Origin: Bacteroidota bacterium
GTDB taxonomy: Bacteria > Bacteroidota > Ignavibacteria > Ignavibacteriales > Melioribacteraceae
Length of the DNA: 64,000 nucleotides
Reading direction: 5' to 3'
NCBI GenBank assembly: GCA_018829205.1
Contig: JAHJUE010000028.1
Span: 62,001-126,000, forward strand
The translations under genes and the position numbers were made by a program. Numbering within the stretch: position 1 is the first letter of the stretch; every line of letters starts with the position of its first letter. Under the pieces are notes generated by a model. It was not told the origin of the DNA and did not search any database. It worked only from the letters and a program-made list of their open reading frames with translations. Below, one piece after another: positions 1-9,042 of the stretch.

Positions 1-110
1 ATCCGGATGAGTTTACAAACATAGAGCAGGGCACGTTAAAAAATGCATTTACACAGATTCTAAGCGTGCAGAAAAAATTAAACTATGATTTTAGCGGCGA
101 GGCGTTATAA
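1..110 (+). CDS. C-terminal end of a DUF294-type nucleotidyltransferase-like protein (partial)
   Basis: The reading frame that opens at base 3 runs to a TAA at 108-110 and encodes about 35 residues. They include LKNAFTQILSVQKKL followed by NYDFSGEAL. The pattern 'Leu-Lys-(Asp/Asn)-Ala-Phe ... Gln-x-x-Leu' near the very C-terminus resembles the last helix of DUF294_C proteins, which usually carry cNMP-binding and CBS domains before the nucleotidyltransferase-like part. The start and all catalytic regions lie outside the window, so the assignment rests on one helix and is tentative. That a coding sequence ends here is more certain than its family. Confidence 0.45.
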   Translation, partial: PDEFTNIEQGTLKNAFTQILSVQKKLNYDFSGEAL

Positions 111-140
111 ATTTATTAATAAACTTTATATCAAAAACTT

Positions 141-980
141 TTAAGGTGTTTGATTTTTAATGATGTTAAAGTATGATTGGAATAATTCCGCTGCTTCATG
201 AGGATTTATATTTCTGCATTCGCTTACAAGCGGTCCGCGGTATTTAATAACTTCAAGTTCTTCGGCCAAAGACAGCCATGGCACTGTTCCTTTGCCAACC
301 GGCAAATGTTCGTCATTAGTCCCTTTGTTATCATGAAAATGAACACTTATTAACTTATCATAAAAATTATTTATGTAAGAAATAACGCCTTCACCCATAT
401 TCGCATGCCCGGTATCCAAACAAAATTTAAGGTATTTTGAATCCACGTTTTCAAAGATATATTTGAAGTCCTCAATATTATCTCCCAGCAAATAAAATTC
501 CGAGCCTTGGGGAATAGGTACAACATTTTCCAAAGCAATTTTTACATTATGCATTTCGCAGAGCAGCAATATTTCACGTAAATATTTCAGAAACCGGTGA
601 AGAGCTTTTCTTCTCATATACTTTTCAAATGGGAACCAATAGAAACTTCCGATATGCGCTGTTATATGAGTCGCTTTAATTTTCGAAGCGAACAAGATAC
701 ATTCCTTAAGATAGGTAATGCTGCCGTTTCTAATTGGGCCGATGATATCTGAAATGTTAACGGTATAAGGAAGGTGGATGCTTAATTTAATTTTATTTTC
801 AGCGGCTAATTTTTTAAGTTTTCTGATTCGTTTATTGTCGAATGACTGCAGTATGGAATGATTTCCGGTTAAATTTATTTCGATGTGTTTAAGTTTTTTA
901 TCCGAAGCATATTCAAAAAAATTTTCCGGCGGTTGATCAAAAACATTAAAACCGAATTTTGCGCCTAAACCGGGATTCAT
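141..980 (-). CDS. Sugar phosphate isomerase/epimerase-like TIM-barrel protein
   Basis: A 279-residue cytosolic protein of the xylose-isomerase-like TIM-barrel superfamily (AP endonuclease 2 / sugar phosphate isomerase family). The metal-site residues follow the family order: His69 in HLPY, His109, Glu151 in ALENV, Asp189 and His192 in CLDTGHAN, His214 or His216 in VHFHDN, Asp223/His225 in DEHLPVGKG, and Glu254 near the end. The DEHLPVGKGTVPW segment is especially typical. The substrate cannot be told from sequence; members act on sugars, sugar phosphates, inosose or damaged DNA. The gene stands alone, convergent with the preceding plus-strand gene, and does not share an operon with a recognisable sugar catabolic gene. 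Confidence 0.8.
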   Translation of the reverse strand: MNPGLGAKFGFNVFDQPPENFFEYASDKKLKHIEINLTGNHSILQSFDNKRIRKLKKLAAENKIKLSIHLPYTVNISDIIGPIRNGSITYLKECILFASKIKATHITAHIGSFYWFPFEKYMRRKALHRFLKYLREILLLCEMHNVKIALENVVPIPQGSEFYLLGDNIEDFKYIFENVDSKYLKFCLDTGHANMGEGVISYINNFYDKLISVHFHDNKGTNDEHLPVGKGTVPWLSLAEELEVIKYRGPLVSECRNINPHEAAELFQSYFNIIKNQTP

Positions 981-1083
981 ACAAATCCAAAATAAATATT
1001 AATTAAAAAATTACAGTGCTGCGTATTTCAAAAACATTTTATGATATTACAAAATCTTAATAATAAATATTATTATCGGCGTT

Positions 1084-1182
1084 GCAAATAACCAGCCGCG
1101 CAGAATTTACCCACCGTCTTTTGAGCGGGCTGCACCAAACTCGCTTGACCTCGCGAGCGGGTTGATTTGGTTGTTATATTGC
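1084..1182. repeat. Structured inverted-repeat element, possible attC-like recombination site
   Basis: A locally GC-richer block in an AT-rich gap. The outer arms GCAAATAACC (1084-1093) and GGTTGTTATATTGC (1169-1182) are imperfect inverted repeats. Inside them lie CAGCC/GGCTG and CCAAA/TTTGG pairs, the latter enclosing CTCGC/GCGAG. The AAC...GTT ends, the length near 100 nt and the position just downstream of a small lipoprotein gene recall integron attC sites, but the consensus RYYYAAC/GTTRRRY is not met exactly. No integrase is visible in the window. It could instead be a stable transcript end or another small mobile palindrome. Confidence 0.35.
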
Positions 1183-1185
1183 GTT

Positions 1186-1710
1186 TTAAATTTTTATTTT
1201 ATTATTATTTTTTAATACTGAATATATTCTTTGATCTGTCCTTTTGTCTACAATGTTTTTATCAGGAGCTCTTCCAATTCTCATTTCAATAAATGGTGCC
1301 ACATTTATAAATGGTAAATCCATATGAAAATAAGAAGAATATCCAGGATAAACATTTCCTAAATATATTTTTTGGCTGTTAACCATAACTATAAATGGCA
1401 AACCATATGTTGATTTTATTTTTATTTCGATTGCATTAAATTTTTCAAAAGCCTCTGGAGTAAGATTGACAATATGATTAGACCATTCATAAGAAATTAT
1501 ATCATCGATATTTATTATCGGTTCATTTTCAACAATTAATGATTCCAATGAAAACTGTTTAGCTTTATCAGTTGATAAAGTATCATTTTTTAGTAGGTAT
1601 ATTCCAAATACACTGGAATCATTAATTGAGTTTGTTGAAGTATCACATCCAATAAAAAAGAGTGATAAAATGAGAATAAAAAATAATTGTGTTTTCATTT
1701 TATGATTCAC
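1186..1710 (-). CDS. Hypothetical lipoprotein
   Basis: A 174-residue protein that starts with a short basic n-region, a hydrophobic stretch and the lipobox FFIGC, so it should be an outer- or inner-membrane-anchored lipoprotein with Cys22 as the lipidated residue. The mature part has no motif I recognise; it is rich in Ile and Asn and looks like a small beta-rich domain. The gene is bounded in its own reading direction by GTTATATTGC upstream (1733-1724) and GTTATTTGC downstream (1092-1084), the layout expected of a mobile gene cassette. It has no functional link to the flanking isomerase and phosphatase genes. Function unknown. Confidence 0.7.
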   Translation of the reverse strand: MNHKMKTQLFFILILSLFFIGCDTSTNSINDSSVFGIYLLKNDTLSTDKAKQFSLESLIVENEPIINIDDIISYEWSNHIVNLTPEAFEKFNAIEIKIKSTYGLPFIVMVNSQKIYLGNVYPGYSSYFHMDLPFINVAPFIEMRIGRAPDKNIVDKRTDQRIYSVLKNNNKIKI

Positions 1711-1732
1711 ATTTATTTATTGAGCAATATAA

Positions 1733-1744
1733 CATAATATTATG
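1733..1744. repeat. 12-bp perfect palindrome upstream of lipoprotein gene
   Basis: CATAATATTATG is a perfect palindrome 23 bp upstream of the minus-strand lipoprotein start at 1710. It adjoins the 10-mer GCAATATAAC (1724-1733), which recurs inverted at 1173-1182 on the other side of the gene. It may be an operator or part of a cassette junction. Confidence 0.35.
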
Positions 1745-1769
1745 TGCAATAAACTTTAAGGCAAATAAA

Positions 1770-2420
1770 TCAGAATAAATTCATTAATTCATTCAAATTA
1801 TCAATTAAATAATCCGGGTTTTCATTCTGTAAATGTTCTTTTGTTCTATAGCCGTAACTTACGGCGCAAGTTTTTGAGCCGGCGTTTTTTCCGCACTGCA
1901 CATCAAGTTCACTGTCGCCTATCATTAATGTTTTTGAAGGTTCAACATTCAGGAAATTACAAATAAGCTTAAGCGGATCGGCAGACGGTTTATGCGCAAT
2001 TCCGGGGCGGCGCCCCATTATTTCGTCGAAATAATCATCAATCTGAAAATGTTTTAGAATTTTCTCGGCCTGATCCTGAGCCTTGGTGGTCAGCAATGCG
2101 ATCTTTATATTTTTTTCTTTCAGGTATTTTAGAACATCTTCAACGCCGTTATAGAATTTTGAAGAATCAATAAAATTAAAATAATTGTTTTTGTATTGTT
2201 TTATAAAAACTTCAAAATCGGGAACTATAACCCCGAAAGAAATAAAAATATCCTCAAAATGATGTCCGATATAATTATAAAATTCCTCTTCCGGCATTAT
2301 GAATTTGATATCTAAATCAATAAACGTTTGTATTGTGGCGTCGTAAATATTTTTGTGGGATTGAATTAATGTACCGTCCAGATCGAAAACGGCGCAAATA
2401 ATTCCGTTATTTGAATGCAT
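1770..2420 (-). CDS. HAD-superfamily hydrolase, phosphoglycolate phosphatase-like
   Basis: A 216-residue HAD phosphatase. Motif I is FDLDGTL with Asp13 as the expected nucleophile and Asp15 as the acid/base. The cap region that follows is helical, as in subfamily IA (Gph/PGMB-like). Motif II is the Thr pair in ALLTTK, motif III a Lys in HKPSADP, and motif IV is MIGDSELDVQCG with the Mg-binding acids. The length is usual for Gph. Likely substrates are small phosphate esters such as 2-phosphoglycolate, but subfamily IA members are hard to assign. It is divergent from the aldolase gene at 2545. Confidence 0.85.
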   Translation of the reverse strand: MHSNNGIICAVFDLDGTLIQSHKNIYDATIQTFIDLDIKFIMPEEEFYNYIGHHFEDIFISFGVIVPDFEVFIKQYKNNYFNFIDSSKFYNGVEDVLKYLKEKNIKIALLTTKAQDQAEKILKHFQIDDYFDEIMGRRPGIAHKPSADPLKLICNFLNVEPSKTLMIGDSELDVQCGKNAGSKTCAVSYGYRTKEHLQNENPDYLIDNLNELMNLF

Positions 2421-2544
2421 AAAAATCCTTAATTATTCAAAAACCAAGATAACTAATTCATTATCTACTTTCATATTTTGCGCTTATTGGGTAAGTTTAT
2501 TTGAATAAAAATTTGATTTTTTAAAAAAGAAAATAGGAGAATAT

Positions 2545-3576
2545 ATGCCCGTAGTAGATTATAAGAAATATTGCGAAATGCTCGATAACGCAAAGAAAAA
2601 CAAATTCGCTTATCCCGCAATTAATGTTACGTCCGAAGCAACAGCCAACGCATGTTTGGAAGCATTCGCAGAATTAAAGAGCGACGGAATTATTCAGGTC
2701 AGTACAGGCGGCGGTGAATTCGCATCCGGCTCAATGCTTAAAGACGCGGCGCTCGGAGCAATTTCAATAGCGCAGCATGTTCATTTAGTTGCCGAAAAAT
2801 ATGATATTAATGTCGCTCTTCACACAGACCATTGCCAGCCCAAAAAAGTTGATTCATTTTTAAAACCATTAATTGAAGAATCACGCAAACGGGTCGCAGC
2901 AGGCTTAAAGCCTTTGTTCAATTCACACATGTTTGACGGAAGCGAACTTCCATTAAAAGAAAACATGGATATCGCGGTAGAACTTTTAAAGGAATGCAAA
3001 GAACTCGGGATTATTCTTGAAGTTGAAGCGGGAGTTGTAGGCGGAGAAGAAGACGGCGTAAGCAATGAAAACGCTCCGGCCGAAAAACTTTATACTACAC
3101 CCGAAGATATGGTGGAAGTTTATAACAGATTATCTTCAGTTGAAGGGGGACGTTATATGTTCGCCGCAACTTTCGGAAATGTTCACGGTGTTTATAAACC
3201 GGGCAACGTAAAATTAAAACCGGTTATCTTAAAAGAAGGACAGGCGGCGGTTGTCGCGAAATACGGCGAAGCTTCGTCATTTGATCTTGTATTCCACGGC
3301 GGAAGCGGTTCAACCCTTGAGGAAATCCGCGAAACTCTTGATTACGGCGTTGTAAAAATGAATGTTGACACCGATACTCAATACGCGTTTACGCGTCCTA
3401 TTGTTGAACATATGTTTAAGAATTATGACGGCGTATTAAAAATTGACGGCGAAGTAGGCAATAAAAAAATGTATGACCCGCGCGGATATTTAAAGAAAGC
3501 CCAGGAAGGTATGAAAGAAAGAGTAAAACAGGCGGTAAGAGATTTACGCGGCGAAGGTACAACTTTAGGAAGATAA
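2545..3576 (+). CDS. fbaA: Class II fructose-bisphosphate aldolase
   Basis: A 343-residue zinc-dependent aldolase that cleaves fructose 1,6-bisphosphate to dihydroxyacetone phosphate and glyceraldehyde 3-phosphate in glycolysis and gluconeogenesis. The VALHTDHCQPK segment holds catalytic Asp95 and zinc ligand His96. EVEAGVVGGEEDG, His251 in VFHGGSGS and KMNVDTDTQ are the other active-site signatures. The N-terminus (MPVVDYKKYCEML) and length match class IIa, the E. coli FbaA group. The start is supported by AGGAG about 7 nt upstream. A strong perfect hairpin follows the stop, so the gene is probably monocistronic and highly expressed. Confidence 0.96.
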   Translation: MPVVDYKKYCEMLDNAKKNKFAYPAINVTSEATANACLEAFAELKSDGIIQVSTGGGEFASGSMLKDAALGAISIAQHVHLVAEKYDINVALHTDHCQPKKVDSFLKPLIEESRKRVAAGLKPLFNSHMFDGSELPLKENMDIAVELLKECKELGIILEVEAGVVGGEEDGVSNENAPAEKLYTTPEDMVEVYNRLSSVEGGRYMFAATFGNVHGVYKPGNVKLKPVILKEGQAAVVAKYGEASSFDLVFHGGSGSTLEEIRETLDYGVVKMNVDTDTQYAFTRPIVEHMFKNYDGVLKIDGEVGNKKMYDPRGYLKKAQEGMKERVKQAVRDLRGEGTTLGR

Positions 3577-3623
3577 ATAGTTGTTGCGCATACAGCCTGT
3601 CTGCGAATTTAACCAGATATTTT

Positions 3624-3657
3624 AGAAACCCGGATTCTTTAAAGAATCCGGGTTTCT
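3624..3657 (+). terminator. Rho-independent terminator after fbaA
   Basis: Bases 3625-3640 and 3641-3656 form a perfect 16-bp inverted repeat with a CCCGG core. With the flanking A-T pair the stem is 17 bp and has almost no loop. It is followed by TTATTTT. It lies 48 nt after the fbaA stop and before dacB. Confidence 0.85.
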
Positions 3658-3713
3658 TATTTTAAATAATTATAAATTTCAAAACCATTTATCAAACACA
3701 TCAAAGAGATAAT

Positions 3714-5183
3714 ATGCTACGTAAAAATTTTGTGATAATATTTCTATTAGCCTCGAGTTTTGTTCTTTCTCAAACTCCGAACCAAATTTCAGATAAGTTG
3801 AAATCATTTCAACAAACAGAAACACTAAAACACGCGCAGTTCAGTGTTTCCGCAAAATATGTTGAAAGCGGTGAAGTTATAATTTCTTATTACGGCGAAA
3901 AAAGTCTGGCCCCGGCTTCAAACTTAAAACTATTTACAACCGCAGCGGCTTTGGAAATTTTAGGTCAAAATTATAAATACGAAACAAAATTATATTATGA
4001 CGGCGAGATTGATAATAACGGTACGTTAAAAGGAAATATAATATTATCAGGCGGTGGCGATCCAACACTCGGTTCAAAAAATTTTGAAGACAATCCCCAA
4101 ATGGATTCCTTACTTACTTTATTTGTTAATGCTATTACTCAAAAAGGAATCAAAAAAATTAACGGCTCTGTAATTGCCGATAATTCAAGGTATGATAATG
4201 TTACAATTCCCGGCACATGGAATTGGGTGGATATTGGAAATTATTACGGTGCTCAAACAAGCGGTTTGGCATTAAATGATAATCTATATTATATATTTTT
4301 TAAGCCCGGCAAAAATGTTGATGATCCGGCAGAAGTAATAAAAACAGAACCGGAAATACCGGAATTAATATTCGTAAATAATATGAAAACCGGTCCAGCC
4401 GGATCGGGTGATAACGGATATATATATAACGGACCAAATAGTTTTGAAGCCGAATTAAGAGGTACTATACCGCAGGGATTTAACGAGTTTTCAATAAAAG
4501 GATCTGTTCCAAATCCTGCGCTATTGGCAGCTCAGTTGTTAAACAGTTCATTAAATAATTCCGGTATATTAACAAATGGAAAACCGAATGCTGTTACCGA
4601 AAGTTTAGATAATTACGATGAATCTAATTTGATGATGGTTATCTCTTCACCTCCGCTTAAAGATATTGTGAAAATTATCAACAAAAAATCATTCAATTTT
4701 TACGCCGATATGATTTTAAAAGAATTGGGATATAAGGTTTATAATGAAGGGAGCTTTAACAAAGGAATAAAAGCAGTTGAAGATTTTTTTAAGAAAAACG
4801 GGATTGATGACGGCGGACTTAATATTTATGACGGAAGCGGTCTTTCGCGCGCTAATATGATAACGGCAAATATGATGACGGATCTTTTATTGCATATGAC
4901 AAAAACAGAAAGCTACGAATCATTTTTTAATTCTCTTCCTGTTGCAGGTGATACAAACGATTCGGGTACATTAAAAAACTTCGGCAGGAATACAGTTATA
5001 GAAAAAAAAGTATTCGCGAAAACAGGTTCTATAGGAGGCGTTAGGGCACATTCGGGATATATAAAATCCCTTTCGGGCAAACTCATCGCCTTTTCTATTA
5101 TTACAAATAATTATTCAGGCGGATCAAGCGGTGTAAATGAAATTCACAAACAGGTTATGATTGAATTAGCGAAGATGAAATAG
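3714..5183 (+). CDS. dacB: D-alanyl-D-alanine carboxypeptidase/endopeptidase (PBP4, peptidase S13)
   Basis: A 489-residue penicillin-binding protein with an N-terminal signal peptide (cleavage near SFVLSQ). It trims or cleaves peptidoglycan stem-peptide cross-links in the periplasm. The serine-lysine pair is in APASNLKLF (Ser69-x-x-Lys72), the second motif in YDGSGLSRAN, and the third is Lys436-Thr-Gly in FAKTGSIGG. The large domain inserted between the first two motifs is typical of S13 and gives the usual length. A terminator separates it from fbaA and the next genes run the other way, so it is likely a single-gene unit. Confidence 0.93.
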   Translation: MLRKNFVIIFLLASSFVLSQTPNQISDKLKSFQQTETLKHAQFSVSAKYVESGEVIISYYGEKSLAPASNLKLFTTAAALEILGQNYKYETKLYYDGEIDNNGTLKGNIILSGGGDPTLGSKNFEDNPQMDSLLTLFVNAITQKGIKKINGSVIADNSRYDNVTIPGTWNWVDIGNYYGAQTSGLALNDNLYYIFFKPGKNVDDPAEVIKTEPEIPELIFVNNMKTGPAGSGDNGYIYNGPNSFEAELRGTIPQGFNEFSIKGSVPNPALLAAQLLNSSLNNSGILTNGKPNAVTESLDNYDESNLMMVISSPPLKDIVKIINKKSFNFYADMILKELGYKVYNEGSFNKGIKAVEDFFKKNGIDDGGLNIYDGSGLSRANMITANMMTDLLLHMTKTESYESFFNSLPVAGDTNDSGTLKNFGRNTVIEKKVFAKTGSIGGVRAHSGYIKSLSGKLIAFSIITNNYSGGSSGVNEIHKQVMIELAKMK

Positions 5184-5218
5184 CTATCAGCCGTTAGCAT
5201 TAAAAATTCAGATTAAAT

Positions 5219-5950
5219 TTATTTTTCCCAGTAAGTTTCAATAACACAAACTTCCTTTTCGTTGTTTGAAATTAAGTGGTTACAGACAATCTCGTTCCCG
5301 TTTTCTGTAATCCCGGCTTGTGATTTAATTCTATCACCGAGATTTACTTCTTTTTTATAAATTGTTTTCAGCCGTTTAAGAGTGAAATTATTCTTAACCT
5401 CTACGGGTATTGCCTCGAGCGCCCATTCAACATACTGAACGTTGTTTACATGATCGTTTGTATCTATATCAAAATATCTTACCTGGAATTCTTTTTCAAA
5501 CGAAATATTTTTTGGCGCTTCGGGATTTCCAATATTAATAATTTCGTTTTCCGGATTCATTTTATAAAGTTTCCCGAATAACTCGGGAATAGCCGAAGGT
5601 CTTTTTGTTGCGGTATTTAAAAATATCCAGATTGAGTTTCCATCCGCCAGAAGTTCGTTTTTATTGTTCCTTACTTCAAACAACCTATTCGCGTAAAATT
5701 TTTTATACGCGTTGGGAATAGTAATAATTTTAATTTCATCCATAAACTTAGGATACTTATAAATATTGATATCCCACTTGTACATTACCCACGCACATTT
5801 CTCCTTTTCATAATAATCAAGACCTACACCAAGGCTTTCGCTTTGAAGAATTGCGATATCTTCGAAGTATTTCATTAATGAAGTAATTCTAAGATTTCTT
5901 TTAATGTCGGTGGAAAAATAATGAATATAATAGTTGTGCGAGTAGGACAT
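5219..5950 (-). CDS. Acyl-ACP thioesterase family protein
   Basis: About 243 residues of tandem hotdog folds in the FatA/FatB/bacterial acyl-ACP thioesterase family. It would release free fatty acids from acyl-ACP or hydrolyse a related acyl thioester in the cytosol. Evidence includes the N-terminal YYIHYFSTDIKRNLR region, a hotdog helix with LMKYFEDIA, and the second half's RYFDIDTNDHVNNVQYVEW, whose Asp/Asn/His residues match the catalytic region. I chose the ATG at 5950; a longer frame opens at a TTG at 6001 but adds 17 residues not typical of the family. Stops of dacB and this gene face each other. Confidence 0.85.
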   Translation of the reverse strand: MSYSHNYYIHYFSTDIKRNLRITSLMKYFEDIAILQSESLGVGLDYYEKEKCAWVMYKWDINIYKYPKFMDEIKIITIPNAYKKFYANRLFEVRNNKNELLADGNSIWIFLNTATKRPSAIPELFGKLYKMNPENEIINIGNPEAPKNISFEKEFQVRYFDIDTNDHVNNVQYVEWALEAIPVEVKNNFTLKRLKTIYKKEVNLGDRIKSQAGITENGNEIVCNHLISNNEKEVCVIETYWEK

Positions 5951-6028
5951 ATTAGGTTCTCTAAAAAAATAATTTTTTAAAATAGAAAAGGTAAACTTCA
6001 AATTTACCTTTTCATAAAAACAAAAAAT

Positions 6029-6448
6029 TTATTTTTGCATCGATAAAATATAATCGGCGATAATTCCCAAATCCTTTACGTCAATATTATTGTATGCCGG
6101 CATTATGGACTTATACTGTCTTTTATACTCTTCGAACCGTTCGTCGCCGCTGTATGCCTGCGGGTTTCTCAAATAATTTATAAGAGCGTCTCTCTTCCAA
6201 TTATTTTTCGCTTCATAAAGAGTCGGGGCTAATTTAGAACCATTTAAATCCTCGCCGTGGCATTTTGTACAGCCTATTCTGTTTATTAATGTAAAACCGT
6301 CCACTTCTTTTACCGGTTCAGCCGTTTGATCATTGTAATGATCTGCATCATCATAATAATCGTCTTCCTGTTTGGTTAATTTGGAAAGTATAAAAAGGAA
6401 TAAAAAAAATCCGAGAAAAGCCGCTATCCATTTTTGAGCATTTGTCAT
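6029..6448 (-). CDS. Membrane-anchored monohaem cytochrome c
   Basis: A 139-residue protein with an uncleaved-looking N-terminal membrane segment (IAAFLGFFLFLFILS), an acidic Asp/Tyr-rich linker, and one class I cytochrome c domain. Haem is bound by Cys60-x-x-Cys63-His64 (CTKCH); the distal ligand is probably Met116 in SIMPAYN. It would face the periplasm and carry electrons, for example to a terminal oxidase. The layout resembles small membrane-tethered cytochromes of respiratory chains. No oxidase or reductase gene lies next to it, so the partner is unknown. It sits between a thioesterase and a cell-wall amidase with no clear operon logic. Confidence 0.88.
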   Translation of the reverse strand: MTNAQKWIAAFLGFFLFLFILSKLTKQEDDYYDDADHYNDQTAEPVKEVDGFTLINRIGCTKCHGEDLNGSKLAPTLYEAKNNWKRDALINYLRNPQAYSGDERFEEYKRQYKSIMPAYNNIDVKDLGIIADYILSMQK

Positions 6449-6531
6449 ATATGTTTGTCTTTCAGATATTTTTAAAAAATAATTTTATCAAATTAATCCT
6501 ATGCGAAGTTAATATCAAACTTCTTCACTTA

Positions 6532-8118
6532 TTAATCATTCTCATAGGTTTTGTCATAATAGTTTTTGTATTCCTTTATGCTGTTAAAAATCGCTTCTGC
6601 TATTTCCTGCTGACCCTTGGTACTTTTTAGATAAGCCTCATCTTCAAGGTTTGACAGAAATCCCGTTTCAATTAATACGCCCGGCATAGAGGCTCCTACA
6701 AGCACGTAAAATCCGGCTTGCTTAATTCCGCGCGAAGGAATTTTTGTATGCCTGGTCCATTTTTGATTTAATATATCCGAAAATTTCTCGGAGTAGCGCA
6801 TATAAGCCGAATGCGCCATACTGACAAGAATAAAATTTTCGTCGGTTAGTTTTTGATACTTATCGGGATTGTCTTCGTATTCAATTACGCTGTTTTCAAA
6901 TTCCGCAATCTCGATTGCTTTCTGTGTTTTTCCGGGGCGAAGAAGATAAACTTCAAACCCTTTAACGGTGCTCGGTTTTTTCTTTAATGAATTAGCGTGA
7001 ATCGAAATAAATAATTTGCCGTTGTTTTCATTCGCGATTTTTCCGCGTTTATATAATTCCACGAAAGTATCGTCGTCCCTTGTATAAACAACTTTAACAT
7101 CTTTCATGTTATTTTCAATATACTTGCCTAGTTTTAATGCTATTCCAAGATTCACGTCTTTTTCGCGCACGCCTTTTGTTCCAATTGCCCCGGCGTCTTT
7201 CCCGCCGTGCCCGGCGTCAATTACAATAACATCAAACCCCCATTTGTTTTTGCTGTCGGTCAGATCGGGTTCGGTTCTCTCAAGTAATTTATTATGAACG
7301 GTAATTAAAATATCCTTGTTATCATTATCTAAAAAAGCCTCGGAATTAGAAAATCCTTCATTTAAAATAAATTCAAGCTGAAGGCTTCCCTTGGTTTTTT
7401 TCGATTCAATTCTTTTAACCAGTCCGGCCGTTTTAAAATTTTTAAATATTGCCGGGTCAATTGAAATTTCAGGAAGAAATAGAAATAATACTCCATTCTG
7501 AATCGAACTGCTGTAACGCGTAATTACGCGGCTTGTATTAATCCGGATTAATGTACCGTTGGATTTTTCATCTATATTTATTCCGTAAATATCGAATTTG
7601 GAATCTGTTTTTTTAACAGGGGCTTCGGGCGGCTTAACGGCTGCCGGATCAATTTTCAGAAACGATGCCGTATCATAGATTTTTTTTGTAGCGGTGATGT
7701 GTCTTTCCATGCTGTTATAAACCAGTTCTTTGCCGTAGGCTAAATTTATATAATCGATACAGTAATTTATTGGAATAAGCACATCGCCTTTTACAAGCAA
7801 CGTAGAAACCGGTATCTGGTAAATTTGATAACTGTTGTCCGTTCTGTTAATTACAATTACAAACTGATTTCTTCCTGTAAATTTGATTTTATAATTATCA
7901 AATTTTAGTTCGAGTTTTGCCGCATCTTCGTTATAGTAATAATTGCCCGAAAGTACTTGCGCAAGTTCTTTTGCGGATACATATTCCGTCCCCCTTCTGG
8001 AAAGGTAGGAAACCCTTTCGGTTTTTCCGTCGACGGAAACGCTCATCTTCAATAAACGCTGAGCTGATAAAAAATTTGCAAAAAATAATAGAAGTAAAAA
8101 AAAGTATTTAATTTTCAT
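6532..8118 (-). CDS. N-acetylmuramoyl-L-alanine amidase (AmiC type) with N-terminal accessory domains
   Basis: A 528-residue exported peptidoglycan amidase. The signal peptide (FFLLLLFFANFLSAQ) is followed by a copper-amine-oxidase-N-like/stalk domain and an AMIN-like beta domain (about 170-280). The C-terminal Amidase_3 domain begins at VIVIDAGHGGKDAGAIG near residue 298. Zinc ligands are expected at the His of DAGHGG, a downstream Glu and the His of ISIHANS, with the catalytic Glu in LIETGFLSN. It would cut the lactyl-amide bond between MurNAc and the stem peptide during cell separation. The regulatory helix seen in E. coli AmiC was not evident. Confidence 0.92.
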   Translation of the reverse strand: MKIKYFFLLLLFFANFLSAQRLLKMSVSVDGKTERVSYLSRRGTEYVSAKELAQVLSGNYYYNEDAAKLELKFDNYKIKFTGRNQFVIVINRTDNSYQIYQIPVSTLLVKGDVLIPINYCIDYINLAYGKELVYNSMERHITATKKIYDTASFLKIDPAAVKPPEAPVKKTDSKFDIYGINIDEKSNGTLIRINTSRVITRYSSSIQNGVLFLFLPEISIDPAIFKNFKTAGLVKRIESKKTKGSLQLEFILNEGFSNSEAFLDNDNKDILITVHNKLLERTEPDLTDSKNKWGFDVIVIDAGHGGKDAGAIGTKGVREKDVNLGIALKLGKYIENNMKDVKVVYTRDDDTFVELYKRGKIANENNGKLFISIHANSLKKKPSTVKGFEVYLLRPGKTQKAIEIAEFENSVIEYEDNPDKYQKLTDENFILVSMAHSAYMRYSEKFSDILNQKWTRHTKIPSRGIKQAGFYVLVGASMPGVLIETGFLSNLEDEAYLKSTKGQQEIAEAIFNSIKEYKNYYDKTYEND

Positions 8119-8218
8119 ACGGTAGTTATCTTATGTTTTTGCCATATTAAACTCGCACTAAAGTTATACATTTGATTGTAAACTTATTATATGCTCGTTT
8201 CATAGATGTAAAATATGA

Positions 8219-8806
8219 TTAACCTATAAACGGAATCATAAAACCGCTTTGTTTTTTATAATTTAAAAATTCATCACCGAAATGCTGTTTTAAAATTTCT
8301 TCTTCCTTTTTTGCCCGTAAAATAAACAACGGAATTTCAAGTAAAATTACAAAAGGAATTACAACAAAACCGCCAAGCGCAAAACCGGCTCCCAAATCAC
8401 TTAGCAACTGACTAAAATATTGCGGATGTCTAATTAGTTTAAAAGGTCCGGTTGTTACCAGCTCCTGATCTTTACGCACAATTATTTCCTGAGAATAATT
8501 TTTTCCCAAATACTTAAAAGACCAAATTTGAGTCCAAGAGAAAATAATAAAAACAATCAATCCGATAACTCTTACATTAAAATATTGATTTAAGTTCTCC
8601 TGATTAAGAGTGCCTATATTAAAAATTGCCAGAATAATAATTACAAGAACTAACGCGGAAATATTTAACGGCACCTTCTGCAGATATGTTTTAGGTTTGT
8701 TTTTTGTTTGTGTAATTGAAGATTTAAAACCTTTTTTAGCGCCTGAAAAATTGGCCGTCATTGTAACAAAAAGGTTTATTCCTAAAAGTAAGTTAATTGG
8801 ATCCAT
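8219..8806 (-). CDS. Isoprenylcysteine carboxyl methyltransferase-like membrane protein
   Basis: A 195-residue integral membrane protein with four or five hydrophobic helices and the signature GPFKLIRHPQYFSQLLSDLG. That motif (RHPxY followed by a Gly-rich helix) marks the ICMT/phospholipid methyltransferase family, which binds S-adenosylmethionine in the cytosolic C-terminal part. The terminal EEEILKQHFGDEFLNYK is also typical. Bacterial members have no farnesylated substrate and their targets are mostly unknown; lipid or small-molecule methylation is an inference. It is alone between the amidase and the divergent pilin-like operon. Confidence 0.8.
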   Translation of the reverse strand: MDPINLLLGINLFVTMTANFSGAKKGFKSSITQTKNKPKTYLQKVPLNISALVLVIIILAIFNIGTLNQENLNQYFNVRVIGLIVFIIFSWTQIWSFKYLGKNYSQEIIVRKDQELVTTGPFKLIRHPQYFSQLLSDLGAGFALGGFVVIPFVILLEIPLFILRAKKEEEILKQHFGDEFLNYKKQSGFMIPFIG

Positions 8807-9042
8807 AATTATGACATTATCTTATAAATGATTATAAATATAACAAGATTGAATATAATTATACGATTTTTAATTTTTTTTACAAAAACATAATCGTTAC
8901 CTGTAAAAATTACCTGTTTATATTCGATAATTGTTAAAATGCTTCTATTTTGAGTTAAAGCACACCAACTAGCTTAGCATGAAAATTGAATGGACTTAAT
9001 AATGGTTTTTATATATTTTAAAGCAAAAACCGGGACCAAAAA

